35,598 nt of DNA from an uncultured Ruminococcus sp. (GCA_902797885.1 CADBUP010000177.1:1-35598), one strand, 5' to 3'; shown: positions 16,704-25,686, counted from the stretch's first letter. Notes: generated from the sequence alone by a model not told the origin. Numbers and translations: made by a program.

Positions 16704-19565
16704 ATGAAAAAAAGATTAACAGCAATGGTTGTATGTATATTTCAAATAGTGACTCTTTTAGTTGTACTTGTATATGCCGAAGCTGATTCAAACGATTTTT
16801 GGAATCGGGTAAGCGAAATGATCGAAAAATATAAAGAAGATGATTATTTTTCTGTTATGAGCGTTAAAATTGGTGAAAGCAATATAAATATCGATGGAGA
16901 AACAGTACCCATTGATGAAAGCAATAGTGTGCCATATGTTGAAAATGGTAGGACAATGATGCCTGTGAGAGGTATCGCAGAAGCTATTGGCGCAGATGTA
17001 TCTTATGATGATAAAGAACAGACTGTTACATTAGCGTCATCAGAAACTATCGTTTTAATGACTATAGGATTGGATGAAATGGAAGTTAACGGAGAGACTG
17101 TTGCATTATTAAACGCACCTGAGATTGTAAATGAAAGAACAATGCTCCCGGTAAGAGACGTTGCTGAAGCTCTTTATTGTGAAGTTGAATGGGTACAGGA
17201 AACAGAAACAGCAGTTTTTAGTCGCCCGTTGCAGACAAAAAGAGTTATTGCCTTTTCTGAAAATGTTAGCAATGACGAAGCGATAGAAACCGTTAGTGGC
17301 GAAGGTATGACCGTAATGCAATTTAACTCCATTGAGGATACAAGAGTTGCATTAGAAGAGTTGGAGAAAAAAGGAATCGATGCAGAACCTGATTATGTTA
17401 GAAAACTATCTGCTATGTCATGGGGGATCGATGACATAGGTTCAGAAAAGTATTACAGTCAAACAGCATATGCTGCAGGTTCCGCTGTAGTCGCAGTTGT
17501 TGACACAGGAATAGATTTTTCACATAGTTACTTCAAGAATAGAATAGTAACTGGATATGATATTTATGATAATGATAATAATCCTCAAGATACAAATGGT
17601 CATGGCACACATGTTGCAAGTACTGTTTTAGATGTAGCTGGCTTTAATTCTAACATTAAAGTAATGTCTGTAAAGATTTTTGGAGATGGTGAAGACTATA
17701 CCACTTCCGGAGCTGTTGCAAGAGGAATCGAATATGCAGTGGATCACGGTGCTGATGTAATTAACCTTAGTGTAGGCGGAGCACATTCTAGCGATGTGGA
17801 ACAGAATGCTGTCAATTATGCATACAGAAAAAATGTGTCAGTAGTCGCAGCTGCAGGAAATGAACAACTTAATCTTGATAATAATGACTATGTTCCAGCA
17901 GGATTAGACCATGTGATTACCGTTTCTGCTATGAATGAAAATGGGACTTTGGCAAGTTTTAGTAATTACAGACAGAGCAAACTTGAATTTACCGCTCCTG
18001 GAGTAAATATAAAAGGTGCAAAATTGGGTGGCGGATATTGTTCTTTGAGCGGAACCTCAATGGCTTCTCCTCATGTTGCAGGTGCATATGCAATTGTGAA
18101 AGCCGTTCATCCGAATATAAGTGTTGATGAGATCACAGAAGCATTGAAGAAAAATGCAAAGGAAAAAGGGAATGCTTCGTATTTTGGATATGGCATGATA
18201 AAAGTAAATGCATTAGAAAAATATATATCATCTGTATGGTGTGACAATGAAAAGGTGGAAAGTGTGTCCGATAATTCGGCTGTACTAAGTGGAACAATTC
18301 GATACGAAGGTATTACTCCTGAATACGTTGGAGCTAGACTTGGCACATCAAGGAATAATCAAACAGATGTTGTAAAAGTTCGATTCAATGATAACGGAAA
18401 TAATACAATGAACTTCAAATGTGATTTGACATCGCTTAAATCAGGTACTACATATTATGTTTGTGTGTTTATGAAACCTGGCGGCTTTGATTATGTTTCT
18501 GAAGATATTGAATTTACAACTACAGGAACACCGACACAACCAGAACCAATACCAGAACCGGAGAAATCATCGTTAAGAATTCTTCCAGATAAATATCCTA
18601 ACGGAGAAATTAAAGAAGGCTCCTCTTATGGACTAAGCGGAAGAATAAAATCAAATTGCCATATCACTGATGTACGGTCATATATTTTAGATTCTGATTA
18701 CAACATACTGCAGGAATCATCAGGTTGGACTACGACTCAAACATATGTTATTGAAGATAGCAAGCTTGACACTGGATTGAAGTTTGGTAAATTAGGTTCA
18801 GGTACATATTATTTAAGATATTATGCTGAGGATGAGACAGGAAATTCGGTTACATGGACAAGTGATGCATTTAAAGTTGTTGCAGAAGTGAAGCAACCGG
18901 AACCTGATCCTGTCATCTCTGAATTAAGAATACTTCCTGATAAGTATCCTTCAGGTCAATTGACGCAAGGAAACAAATTCGGACTATCCGGTAGAATTAA
19001 GTCAAACTGTCATATAACGGATGTAAGAGCATACATGCTCGATTCCAATAAAAATGTGATAATGGAAGCAAATGGCTGGACAACAACTCAAACTTATGTT
19101 ATTGAAAACAGTGCGCTGGATAAGGGAATGAAATTCGACCAGTTATCCACAGGAACATATTATTTAAAATATGTTGCATCCGATGAAAGTGGAAATACAG
19201 TAAGCTGGACAAGCGATCCGTTTACTGTTGGCGGGAATGTTGCAAAGTCTGAACTTTGCATTTTGCCAGACAAATATCCGACAGGAACATTAACAAAAGG
19301 TAAGTCCTTTGGCTTAAGTGGTAGAATCAAGTCTAATTGTCATATAACTGATGTGAGAGCTTACATGCTTGATTCTAATAAAAATGTAATTATGGAGGCA
19401 AGCGGATGGACTACGACAAAAACTTATGTTATTGAAGGTAGTGCATTAGACAAGGGAATGAAATTTAACAAACTACCAGAAGGCGGCTATTATCTTAAAT
19501 ATACAGCTACTGATGAAAGTGGAAATACAATCAGTTGGATTAGTGATATGTTCTATATCAGATAG
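16704..19565 (+). CDS. Secreted subtilisin-like protease (S8) with stalk domain and three C-terminal repeats
   Basis: 953 aa from ATG 16704 (GGAGGT at 16693-16698). Residues 1-27 are a signal peptide ending near VYAEA. About 50-180 is a copper-amine-oxidase-N-type stalk domain (twin RTMMPVRGIAEAIGA and RTMLPVRDVAEAL motifs), which in clostridia serves as a wall-surface module rather than an oxidase. A short inhibitor-like segment follows. The S8 domain (about 245-515) has Asp267 in VVDTGID, His300 in NGHGTHVAS and Ser452 in GTSMASPHVAG, plus the oxyanion Asn in AAAGNE, so it should be active. A fibronectin-like segment then leads to three ~110-residue repeats. It is a surface serine protease. 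Actinobacterial type VII systems need a subtilase (mycosin), but this protein lacks the mycosin C-terminal membrane anchor. Confidence 0.93.
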   Translation: MKKRLTAMVVCIFQIVTLLVVLVYAEADSNDFWNRVSEMIEKYKEDDYFSVMSVKIGESNINIDGETVPIDESNSVPYVENGRTMMPVRGIAEAIGADVSYDDKEQTVTLASSETIVLMTIGLDEMEVNGETVALLNAPEIVNERTMLPVRDVAEALYCEVEWVQETETAVFSRPLQTKRVIAFSENVSNDEAIETVSGEGMTVMQFNSIEDTRVALEELEKKGIDAEPDYVRKLSAMSWGIDDIGSEKYYSQTAYAAGSAVVAVVDTGIDFSHSYFKNRIVTGYDIYDNDNNPQDTNGHGTHVASTVLDVAGFNSNIKVMSVKIFGDGEDYTTSGAVARGIEYAVDHGADVINLSVGGAHSSDVEQNAVNYAYRKNVSVVAAAGNEQLNLDNNDYVPAGLDHVITVSAMNENGTLASFSNYRQSKLEFTAPGVNIKGAKLGGGYCSLSGTSMASPHVAGAYAIVKAVHPNISVDEITEALKKNAKEKGNASYFGYGMIKVNALEKYISSVWCDNEKVESVSDNSAVLSGTIRYEGITPEYVGARLGTSRNNQTDVVKVRFNDNGNNTMNFKCDLTSLKSGTTYYVCVFMKPGGFDYVSEDIEFTTTGTPTQPEPIPEPEKSSLRILPDKYPNGEIKEGSSYGLSGRIKSNCHITDVRSYILDSDYNILQESSGWTTTQTYVIEDSKLDTGLKFGKLGSGTYYLRYYAEDETGNSVTWTSDAFKVVAEVKQPEPDPVISELRILPDKYPSGQLTQGNKFGLSGRIKSNCHITDVRAYMLDSNKNVIMEANGWTTTQTYVIENSALDKGMKFDQLSTGTYYLKYVASDESGNTVSWTSDPFTVGGNVAKSELCILPDKYPTGTLTKGKSFGLSGRIKSNCHITDVRAYMLDSNKNVIMEASGWTTTKTYVIEGSALDKGMKFNKLPEGGYYLKYTATDESGNTISWISDMFYIR
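18567..19565 (+). repeat. Three tandem ~330-bp coding repeats at the end of the subtilase
   Basis: Units begin near 18567, 18921 and 19251. Each encodes LRILPDKYPxG (LCILPDKYPTG in the third), then GLSGRIKSNCHITDV, a GWTT[TQ]xTYVIE segment, LKFxKL, and a WTSD-type end (WISD in the third). Units 2 and 3 are closest to each other, pointing to recent duplication. The module is a beta-sandwich-like adhesin repeat often attached to clostridial wall enzymes, and probably holds the protease at the surface. Confidence 0.9.
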
Positions 19566-19580
19566 AGAGGAGATACAGTT

Positions 19581-19691
19581 ATGGTAACATTTCAAGTAAA
19601 AAAATGCCCAAAATGTGGATGCGTTTATGAAAAAAATTCATATATGATAGTTATCCATCGAAGAATAATAGAACAAAATGCTGAAGGTTAA
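19581..19691 (+). CDS. 36-aa zinc-knuckle-like small protein
   Basis: ATG 19581 to TAA 19689-19691, with AGAGGAGA about 8 bases before the start. It encodes 36 residues beginning with a basic stretch and a CPKCGC cluster (Cys9, Cys12, Cys14), and ending in a helix rich in Ile and Arg. The good ribosome-binding site and the tight fit between two genes (15 bases after the subtilase, and ending inside the start region of the lipoprotein gene) argue that it is real. The Cys cluster resembles half of the zinc ribbons in the neighbouring proteins, so it could bind metal as a dimer, be a remnant of a ribbon protein, or compete for the same partner. Confidence 0.65.
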   Translation: MVTFQVKKCPKCGCVYEKNSYMIVIHRRIIEQNAEG

Positions 19692-19709
19692 ATGATAGGA
19701 GGCGATACT

Positions 19710-20246
19710 TTGATAATCAAAAATAGAAATGTTTTGATGTTATTATTTACAATAATCATAACATTGGGGTTGAGTGCCTGTAATGTCAGTACAACAAATC
19801 CAATAGATACTGATACAGCACAAAATGAGACAGTACAGTCAAAGATAATAGATGATGATACTGTTTCCGACAGTACCATATCAGAAGAAAAGCTTGAAAA
19901 GTACAATGAGTTCCTAAAGAAAGCAGAGGAAATCGAGAAGTACAGTAAAGAAAATTATGAAACAGCAACAACTCAAGCAGAGTTGAATATGGAATCATAC
20001 AATGTCTATGTCAAGTGGGATTCTTTATTAAATGAAGTCTATCAATATTTGAAAAGTACTATGAATCCTGCTGATTTTTCTGTTCTGGAATCTGAAGAGG
20101 TTAAATGGATAAGAGAAAAGGAGAATGCTGTTGAGGAAGTTACTGCGGAATGGGAAGGTGGAACAGGAGAAACTATGGCTCGGAATTCTGCAGGAATTAA
20201 ATACACAAGTGAAAGATGTTACTATCTAATATCACTTGTAAAATAA
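19710..20246 (+). CDS. LprI-like (DUF1311) lipoprotein
   Basis: 178 aa from TTG 19710, which lies 7 bases after AGGAGG (19697-19702); an in-frame ATG at 19692 lies before that site. The N-terminus is a lipoprotein signal with lipobox LSAC (Cys24). After a Thr/Asp-rich linker the C-terminal ~95 residues match the LprI/DUF1311 pattern: WDSLLNEVYQYLKSTM, then WIREKENAVEEVTAEWEGGT and a final SERCYYLISLV helix. The family namesake, LprI of Mycobacterium tuberculosis, is a lysozyme inhibitor on the cell surface. That fits a role in protecting the producer from a peptidoglycan hydrolase such as the GH24 effector at the left end, though the two genes are 18 kb apart. The family call is fairly secure; the protective role is inference. 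Confidence 0.75.
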   Translation: MIIKNRNVLMLLFTIIITLGLSACNVSTTNPIDTDTAQNETVQSKIIDDDTVSDSTISEEKLEKYNEFLKKAEEIEKYSKENYETATTQAELNMESYNVYVKWDSLLNEVYQYLKSTMNPADFSVLESEEVKWIREKENAVEEVTAEWEGGTGETMARNSAGIKYTSERCYYLISLVK

Positions 20247-20266
20247 TAATTTGGAGGATGATTTTA

Positions 20267-21187
20267 ATGAAAAAAATAGTAAGTATAGCAATGGTAATAG
20301 GTTTGATTTTAAGTTTATCAATCACAGGATTCGCACAGACAATCGACAATAAAGAATATGGTATAAGTTTTACACTTTCAGATGATTGGACAAATAAATC
20401 CGATGATGATGGTATTGCGTTTGATTATAGATGGAATGGATACGAATATATATACATAAACGCAGTAGATAATGATATTGCATATTCTATGGAGCTTATT
20501 GATGAAAAAGTGCTTAAGGATTTATGTAAAGAAATGCATTCAGATTGGAATCTTGCATCAAACTTAAGAAAAGCAAATAATAATGCGTTTGTTACCGTGA
20601 AGACTAATTCGGAAATTGAAAATTATGAATATTATAATGATACAAAGTACTATAGATACGAAAAAGCATACACGGCAAGTGCAATAGGATACTATGACAT
20701 GTCTTTTTATCTTACAACATATGTAACAGCAAAAAATGGGAAAATATATTTGTTTACATACGAAAGAAATAATGATGCAAACCACTTTTCTGATTTTGTA
20801 AACGTTTTAAATAATGTTTCATTTAAAAACGGAGAAGTTAAAATTGAGATTGACGGAGAAAGAATTTATCCGGATACTGCACCTATGTTAATTGATGGAA
20901 GAACTTTAGTCCCCATTCGAGCTGTGGCTGAAAAAATGGGATATAGCGTTGCATGGGATAACGAGAATCAGCTTGTAATATTAACAAGTTCAAATGGAAA
21001 AACAATATTACACTTTGAAATTGGTAGCAATATAGCATTGAAAAACTTATCTAAAAAAATCGAATTAGATGTCCCTGCTATTATAGTGGGAGGAAGAACT
21101 TATTTGCCACTAAGGGCGGTTGCTGAAGCTATGGATGCAAAGGTTAATTGGAATGGAGACGAAAGAATAGTTGAAATCACGCAGTAA
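20267..21187 (+). CDS. Secreted protein with C-terminal stalk domain
   Basis: 306 aa from ATG 20267, with GGAGG at 20253-20257; an in-frame ATG at 20258 overlaps that site. Residues 1-24 are a signal peptide (hydrophobic core, cut after GFA or FAQ). Residues 25-190 form a domain beginning YGISFTLSDDWTNKSDDDG and rich in Tyr and Asn, resembling PsbP/DcrB-type beta domains of Gram-positive secreted proteins. Residues 195-306 are a copper-amine-oxidase-N-like stalk domain with paired motifs RTLVPIRAVAEKMGY and RTYLPLRAVAEAMDA. The same stalk type stands at the N-terminus of the subtilase, so both may attach to the same wall structure. It lies between the LprI-like lipoprotein and a zinc-ribbon gene. 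Confidence 0.8.
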   Translation: MKKIVSIAMVIGLILSLSITGFAQTIDNKEYGISFTLSDDWTNKSDDDGIAFDYRWNGYEYIYINAVDNDIAYSMELIDEKVLKDLCKEMHSDWNLASNLRKANNNAFVTVKTNSEIENYEYYNDTKYYRYEKAYTASAIGYYDMSFYLTTYVTAKNGKIYLFTYERNNDANHFSDFVNVLNNVSFKNGEVKIEIDGERIYPDTAPMLIDGRTLVPIRAVAEKMGYSVAWDNENQLVILTSSNGKTILHFEIGSNIALKNLSKKIELDVPAIIVGGRTYLPLRAVAEAMDAKVNWNGDERIVEITQ

Positions 21188-21207
21188 TATTGAAATGAGG
21201 TGTACAT

Positions 21208-23100
21208 ATGGTAAAGCAGATACAATGTGAAAAATGTGGAAAAACTATAGGAGACAATCAAAAGTTTTGTCCGTTTTGTGGAAGTGCAGTTGAAAACAAT
21301 AATGATAACAGGACAAATAAATTTTATGATCTTCCAACAACCAAAGCTAGAAACAAATTCCCAGTGAAGATTTTTGTGATTATATTGTCTATTATAGTTT
21401 TAGCGGTGGCTGGATTTTTTGGAGTAAGACATTTCGTAGGTGATTCTGCGAGTACGGTTGGGGAGAATAAAGCAGATTTGTTTATGCTCAGAAAAAATGT
21501 CTCAGATGAAAGGGCTGTTTTTTATGTTGAGCGTGATGAAACATGTAATGCAGAAGAATTTAATAAAAATAAAGATACCATTATAAATAGAATTAAAAGC
21601 TTTGATCCTTCTGCTGAAATTACCGATAATGATAATAGAATTTCTGTTACAAGCAACAAGGAATTATATTCTGAGTATGGATATGAAATGAATATTTTTG
21701 GAGTAGATGGTACACTTGGTCTAGTAATAGATGACTATCTACAAGAAGAAAAGAAAGTATATGAACTTGATACGACATCAATTGTATCAGTTGAATGTAG
21801 TGAAGAGTCAGGATATGTCCTAGGTGAACAATTATCGACATATGACGTTATTAGTCAAAACATTACTATGTCATGTGATGTTGATATTTATATCGCAGAT
21901 GAGCCGACAGTTTCCTATGTAAAGGTATCCGTAAATGAAAGTGCAGCTGAGATCATAAAGAACACAATAGAGTTGGCATCACAAGATGAAAATGGTGTTC
22001 TTGCTGTCTCTGATTGTAAAGATTTATCAGAATACAGTAATTGCTGGAATGGTGGAACTGAGTTGGGTTCATTATATCCTGTTCCAGGAACTGATTTCAA
22101 AGAGTTTTATATTATCCCAGAAAATATTACTTCGGTTGCAAATGCAAATCTTATAAAGACAGTAATAGAAGGTCAAACCTTTGATATTATTACAAGAACA
22201 GATAGCTCACCATTGTATTATGGATTCATGAATTCCAACGGTGATGTTGTAATTGATTTAGAATATGACTACCTAAGAGAACCAACTGAAGGATTGATTG
22301 CTGCACAGAAACAAGCTAAATGGGGAGTAATAGACGAAAAAGGAAATGAAGTAATACCATTTGAATATGACACTATTGGCGGATTCCATAATGGACTTGC
22401 TATAGTAAGGTTAGATTCAAAGTATGGTGTAATGAACAATAAAGGCAAAATTGTTGTTGACTACCAATTTGATGATATTTGCAGCTTCGGAGATGGTGTT
22501 GCTGCAGTAAAAAAGGATGAAAAATGGGGAGTAATTGATGAAAAAGGTCAATTAGTTCTCGATTATCAATATGACGATGCGAATATTTCATATGAGGAAA
22601 TTATGGCTGTAAAAAAAGACGGCAAGTGGGGCGGTATTGATAAGACTGGAAATGTTATAATTCCATTTGAATATGAAGAAGCATTTGAATTTAGTCAGGG
22701 AGAACTTTGTCCCGTGAAAAAAGATGGTAGATATGGGTTTATCAACAAACAAGGCGAGGCTGTTATTCCGTTCAATTACTCAAATGCGGATTATTTTTCA
22801 GAAGGATTGGCAGCAGTTGAACAACATGATTTATACGGATACATTGATGAAGAAGGAAATGAAGTAATTCCGTTTAGATATAAGTGGGCATATCCGATGA
22901 TAGATGGTTGGGCCGGTGTTACAGAAGATTATGATAAAGAACCATATTTTATCGATATAAATAATGAAGTCGTATTTAAACCGGGATATGAGGATATTAA
23001 TCCATTTGTTGATGGTTTGTGTTATGTAATGGACAATGGATATGAATTTTATATCAATAAAGATGGCGAAAAAGTAGGACCGACCAATAAAGTATTTTAA
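21208..23100 (+). CDS. Zinc-ribbon membrane protein with SecD-P1-like and WG-repeat outer domains
   Basis: 630 aa; GAGGTG about 8 bases before the ATG. The zinc ribbon is Cys7, Cys10, Cys21 and Cys24. The short linker has FYDLPT (39-44), the second motif shared with two other zinc-ribbon proteins. One membrane helix lies at about 52-75. The first outer part (about 90-330) resembles the SecD-P1-like region of the large kinase (INRIKSFDPSAEI then DNRISVTSN and GVDGTLGLVID). From about 335 on there are seven or so WG repeats with the ...KWGVIDEKGNEVIPFEYD... pattern. It thus combines the outer modules of the kinase and of the lipoprotein at 12902-14311 on a zinc-ribbon anchor, strong evidence that these genes exchange parts and act in one system. 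Confidence 0.85.
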   Translation: MVKQIQCEKCGKTIGDNQKFCPFCGSAVENNNDNRTNKFYDLPTTKARNKFPVKIFVIILSIIVLAVAGFFGVRHFVGDSASTVGENKADLFMLRKNVSDERAVFYVERDETCNAEEFNKNKDTIINRIKSFDPSAEITDNDNRISVTSNKELYSEYGYEMNIFGVDGTLGLVIDDYLQEEKKVYELDTTSIVSVECSEESGYVLGEQLSTYDVISQNITMSCDVDIYIADEPTVSYVKVSVNESAAEIIKNTIELASQDENGVLAVSDCKDLSEYSNCWNGGTELGSLYPVPGTDFKEFYIIPENITSVANANLIKTVIEGQTFDIITRTDSSPLYYGFMNSNGDVVIDLEYDYLREPTEGLIAAQKQAKWGVIDEKGNEVIPFEYDTIGGFHNGLAIVRLDSKYGVMNNKGKIVVDYQFDDICSFGDGVAAVKKDEKWGVIDEKGQLVLDYQYDDANISYEEIMAVKKDGKWGGIDKTGNVIIPFEYEEAFEFSQGELCPVKKDGRYGFINKQGEAVIPFNYSNADYFSEGLAAVEQHDLYGYIDEEGNEVIPFRYKWAYPMIDGWAGVTEDYDKEPYFIDINNEVVFKPGYEDINPFVDGLCYVMDNGYEFYINKDGEKVGPTNKVF

Positions 23101-23120
23101 TTGAATAAAGGAGAAATAAT

Positions 23121-23723
23121 ATGAAATATTGTTCAAATTGTGGAAATCCAACCAATGATGATAATCAAAAGTTTTGTCTAAAATGTGGAACAGCACTTCA
23201 AACAACAGACAAAAACATGTCGTTTAACAACACACAAACATCATATAACTCAGGAGCAACTGCACCGCAACACCCTATGAAATGGTTCAAGTTTCTGATT
23301 TATTTTGCGTTGTTCTTCGGAGCATTTCTTGAACTGTGTTTTGCCATAAACTATATCTCAGGAGACATTTATTTTGTCCAGACAAATGGTCAAGTAACTG
23401 CGGATATGGTTTACGGAATATATGGTGCTACATTGAAAATTGTAGATGTGTTATATGGTATTCTCGTGATTTGCGCAGCAGTATTTTCAATAGTAACTAG
23501 ATTCAAGCTTTCAAAATACAAAAAAGAAGGTCCTATGTTTTTGTACATTCTTTACATTGCTGGTGCAGTAATGGGATTGATTTACAATATTGCTGTTGCA
23601 GCTATAACACGAGCATCGGGAATATTCAACATGTCATTTATTATGACGCTAATAATAACAGCGATAATTACTTGGGCAAACTATAAGTACTTTGAGAAGA
23701 GAAAAGATTTGTTTGTTCGCTAA
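23121..23723 (+). CDS. Zinc-ribbon four-helix membrane protein
   Basis: 200 aa; AAGGAGAA precedes the ATG. The zinc ribbon is Cys4, Cys7, Cys19 and Cys22, with one extra residue between the Cys pairs compared with the others. A polar linker with Asn, Thr and Ser follows. Four membrane helices then start near residues 57, 105, 138 and 170 (FLIYFALFFGAFLELCFAI, VDVLYGILVICAAVFSIVT and so on), ending in a basic tail. No domain is recognised. It sits 20 bases after the WG-repeat gene. It carries neither of the two short motifs, so within the set it may be a membrane partner rather than a phosphorylation target. Confidence 0.72.
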   Translation: MKYCSNCGNPTNDDNQKFCLKCGTALQTTDKNMSFNNTQTSYNSGATAPQHPMKWFKFLIYFALFFGAFLELCFAINYISGDIYFVQTNGQVTADMVYGIYGATLKIVDVLYGILVICAAVFSIVTRFKLSKYKKEGPMFLYILYIAGAVMGLIYNIAVAAITRASGIFNMSFIMTLIITAIITWANYKYFEKRKDLFVR

Positions 23724-23752
23724 ACTTAAGAGAGGTAGGATATGTAAGCATA

Positions 23753-25573
23753 ATGAAGAAACACACTAGAACATTGACAATATTAACACTTGTGCTTTTC
23801 CTAATAATGGCATATGCCACCCCTATAAGTGCAGCGGAGAGCATACCTAATTGGGAAAGCCTATATAAATCAAAAATTCAACAAATAGAAAATGAATATA
23901 ATCAGGGAAAGAGAACCAAGGACTCAATATATAACACATTATTCTTCTCATTGCAGGATTTCAATTTCGATGGTGTTCCAGAATTGTACCATGCTTTAAT
24001 CAGTATTAATGATGTAGAATACCAGATACAAGAAGGTACAGAAGAGGTATATTATATAAAAAATAATAAAGTGGTGCTTGGCAAGATTGGAAATCATAGA
24101 ACTTTAGGATTGTTGCCTGCGAAAAAAATTACTGGCACGATGAATGATAGACGTGGTCAGTATGTAATGTACAATCAGTCTTCTGATACAGTTTCTTTTA
24201 TTACGAAGGATTCATGGTCGGACAAGAGCAACAGTGGCAATGTAACGATTTCTGAATTGAAATTTGATAAAACGACAGGTATGCTTGCTGCTACTGAAAT
24301 GTTATCAGGAACATATGATAGAGGAGCAGAACCCTCACAAATAAATGGTTATCTTCTCATTGATGCAGCTTCCACATATTCAAAATGCAACGATGAAAAG
24401 CATGATATGTGGTCATGGGATGCGCCATATGTAATAATTGATGATTTGGAATCTAACAAAAATCAAACGACACAAACGACAACGACATCATGGAAGGATG
24501 CCTACGAAAAGTTTATACTTGATAAAGGGTATGCCAACACAACACAAAAGTATTATAAAACTAATGAAAGTAATATAAAATTTGCATTACATGATTTCGA
24601 TGGAGATAGCATTCCTGAGATTGTAGTCAAAAACGGATCAAAAAATGAAAAAGAAATGGCTAATTATATCTATGCATATAGAAACAATAAGGTTGTTTAT
24701 TTAGGTGAAGCAGGAGAATATGAATCCGATTTTATGTATGTAGCAGGTTACCCTGGACTAGTGTGGACGAGTGGTATATCTGGAAAATATACAAGCTATT
24801 ATTATAGCATAAAAAATGAAAAGCTTGTAAGCGAACTTGTAATGGAAGAAACAATAAACTATGTAAACAATCAAATGGATTATTCATATATCCAAAAAAC
24901 AAAGGACGATGAGCTTTATAGTGCCTGCAAGAATTCAGGAAAAAAGCTCAATATGTACAATGCAAACTCAATAAATATAAAAGGATGGACAGTTTTTGTT
25001 TCTGAATTTGTAAAACACAGCGGGTTGTTTACAGATGTTAACGCAAATAGCTGGTTTTATGATGCTGTTAAATTTGTAACAGACAGGGGTATTATGAGTG
25101 GAGTATCAACAGAACTTTTTGATCCTGAAAGTGCTATAACTCGTGGAATGTTCATAACAATGTTGTATCGTATGGAAGGGGAGCCGAATACTAAAAAGGC
25201 GAATTTTAAGGATGTGGAAAATAATAGTTGGTATGCTAGCCCTATAGCGTGGGCCACACAAAAAGGTATTGCTAATGGCGTGAGTGAAACGATCTTTGCT
25301 CCAAATGACAATATAACACGCGAACAACTAATGGTTGTCTTATATAGATATGCTAAACAAAAGAACAAGGGCGTATCAGCATCAAAAATGAATATCAAGA
25401 AATTCTTTGATAATAAATATGTAGCGACATATGCTGAGGATGCGATGAATTGGGCTATTGAAAACAACTTAATTTCGGGCACAGAAAAATACTATTTAGA
25501 ACCAAATGGAAATGCTACGAGAGCACAAGCTGCAATAATTTTACAGAGATTTTGTGATAAATATAAATTATAG
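23753..25573 (+). CDS. SLH-domain surface protein
   Basis: 606 aa. The ATG at 23753 follows AGAGGTAGGA at a somewhat long distance. Residues 1-28 are a signal peptide. Two related units follow, each with a Ca-binding-like signature: DFNFDGVPELY near 68 and DFDGDSIPEIV near 282. The C-terminal ~190 residues are three S-layer homology domains (FTDVNANSWFYDAVKFVTDRG, FKDVENNSWYASPIAWATQKG and a diverged third), each with an ITRG/ITREQ/ATRAQ end. SLH domains bind pyruvylated secondary wall polysaccharide, so this protein is wall-attached. A Thr/Gln-rich spacer separates the two units. Nothing enzymatic is visible. A minimal ATG-TAA pair lies between its Shine-Dalgarno and start. Confidence 0.92.
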   Translation: MKKHTRTLTILTLVLFLIMAYATPISAAESIPNWESLYKSKIQQIENEYNQGKRTKDSIYNTLFFSLQDFNFDGVPELYHALISINDVEYQIQEGTEEVYYIKNNKVVLGKIGNHRTLGLLPAKKITGTMNDRRGQYVMYNQSSDTVSFITKDSWSDKSNSGNVTISELKFDKTTGMLAATEMLSGTYDRGAEPSQINGYLLIDAASTYSKCNDEKHDMWSWDAPYVIIDDLESNKNQTTQTTTTSWKDAYEKFILDKGYANTTQKYYKTNESNIKFALHDFDGDSIPEIVVKNGSKNEKEMANYIYAYRNNKVVYLGEAGEYESDFMYVAGYPGLVWTSGISGKYTSYYYSIKNEKLVSELVMEETINYVNNQMDYSYIQKTKDDELYSACKNSGKKLNMYNANSINIKGWTVFVSEFVKHSGLFTDVNANSWFYDAVKFVTDRGIMSGVSTELFDPESAITRGMFITMLYRMEGEPNTKKANFKDVENNSWYASPIAWATQKGIANGVSETIFAPNDNITREQLMVVLYRYAKQKNKGVSASKMNIKKFFDNKYVATYAEDAMNWAIENNLISGTEKYYLEPNGNATRAQAAIILQRFCDKYKL

Positions 25574-25686
25574 TGAGCGGTATATGCATTACGAAAAAAA
25601 CAGTAGAGATTGTATTGCTTGTTTTAGGAATACTGTCTACTATTGGTGGAATTAGAAATGGTACATTGTTGAGAATATTCAGTTGA
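25573..25686 (+). CDS. 37-aa single-helix membrane protein, stop-overlapping start
   Basis: A GTG at 25573 overlaps the preceding stop codon (TAGTGA) and opens 37 codons to TGA at 25684-25686. The product has a basic start followed by one hydrophobic helix (VEIVLLVLGILSTIGGI) and an Arg-containing tail. There is no Shine-Dalgarno of its own, so it would depend on re-initiation after the SLH gene. Its composition and the overlap are what support it. A 33-base palindrome follows 36 bases later, as expected at a transcript end. A similar 27-aa protein is encoded at 15433-15516. Confidence 0.45.
   Translation: MSGICITKKTVEIVLLVLGILSTIGGIRNGTLLRIFS

Noticed and set aside
16704-19565. Calling the subtilase a mycosin (MycP)
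   Set aside because: It lacks the C-terminal membrane helix and has stalk and adhesin-type repeats that mycosins do not have.
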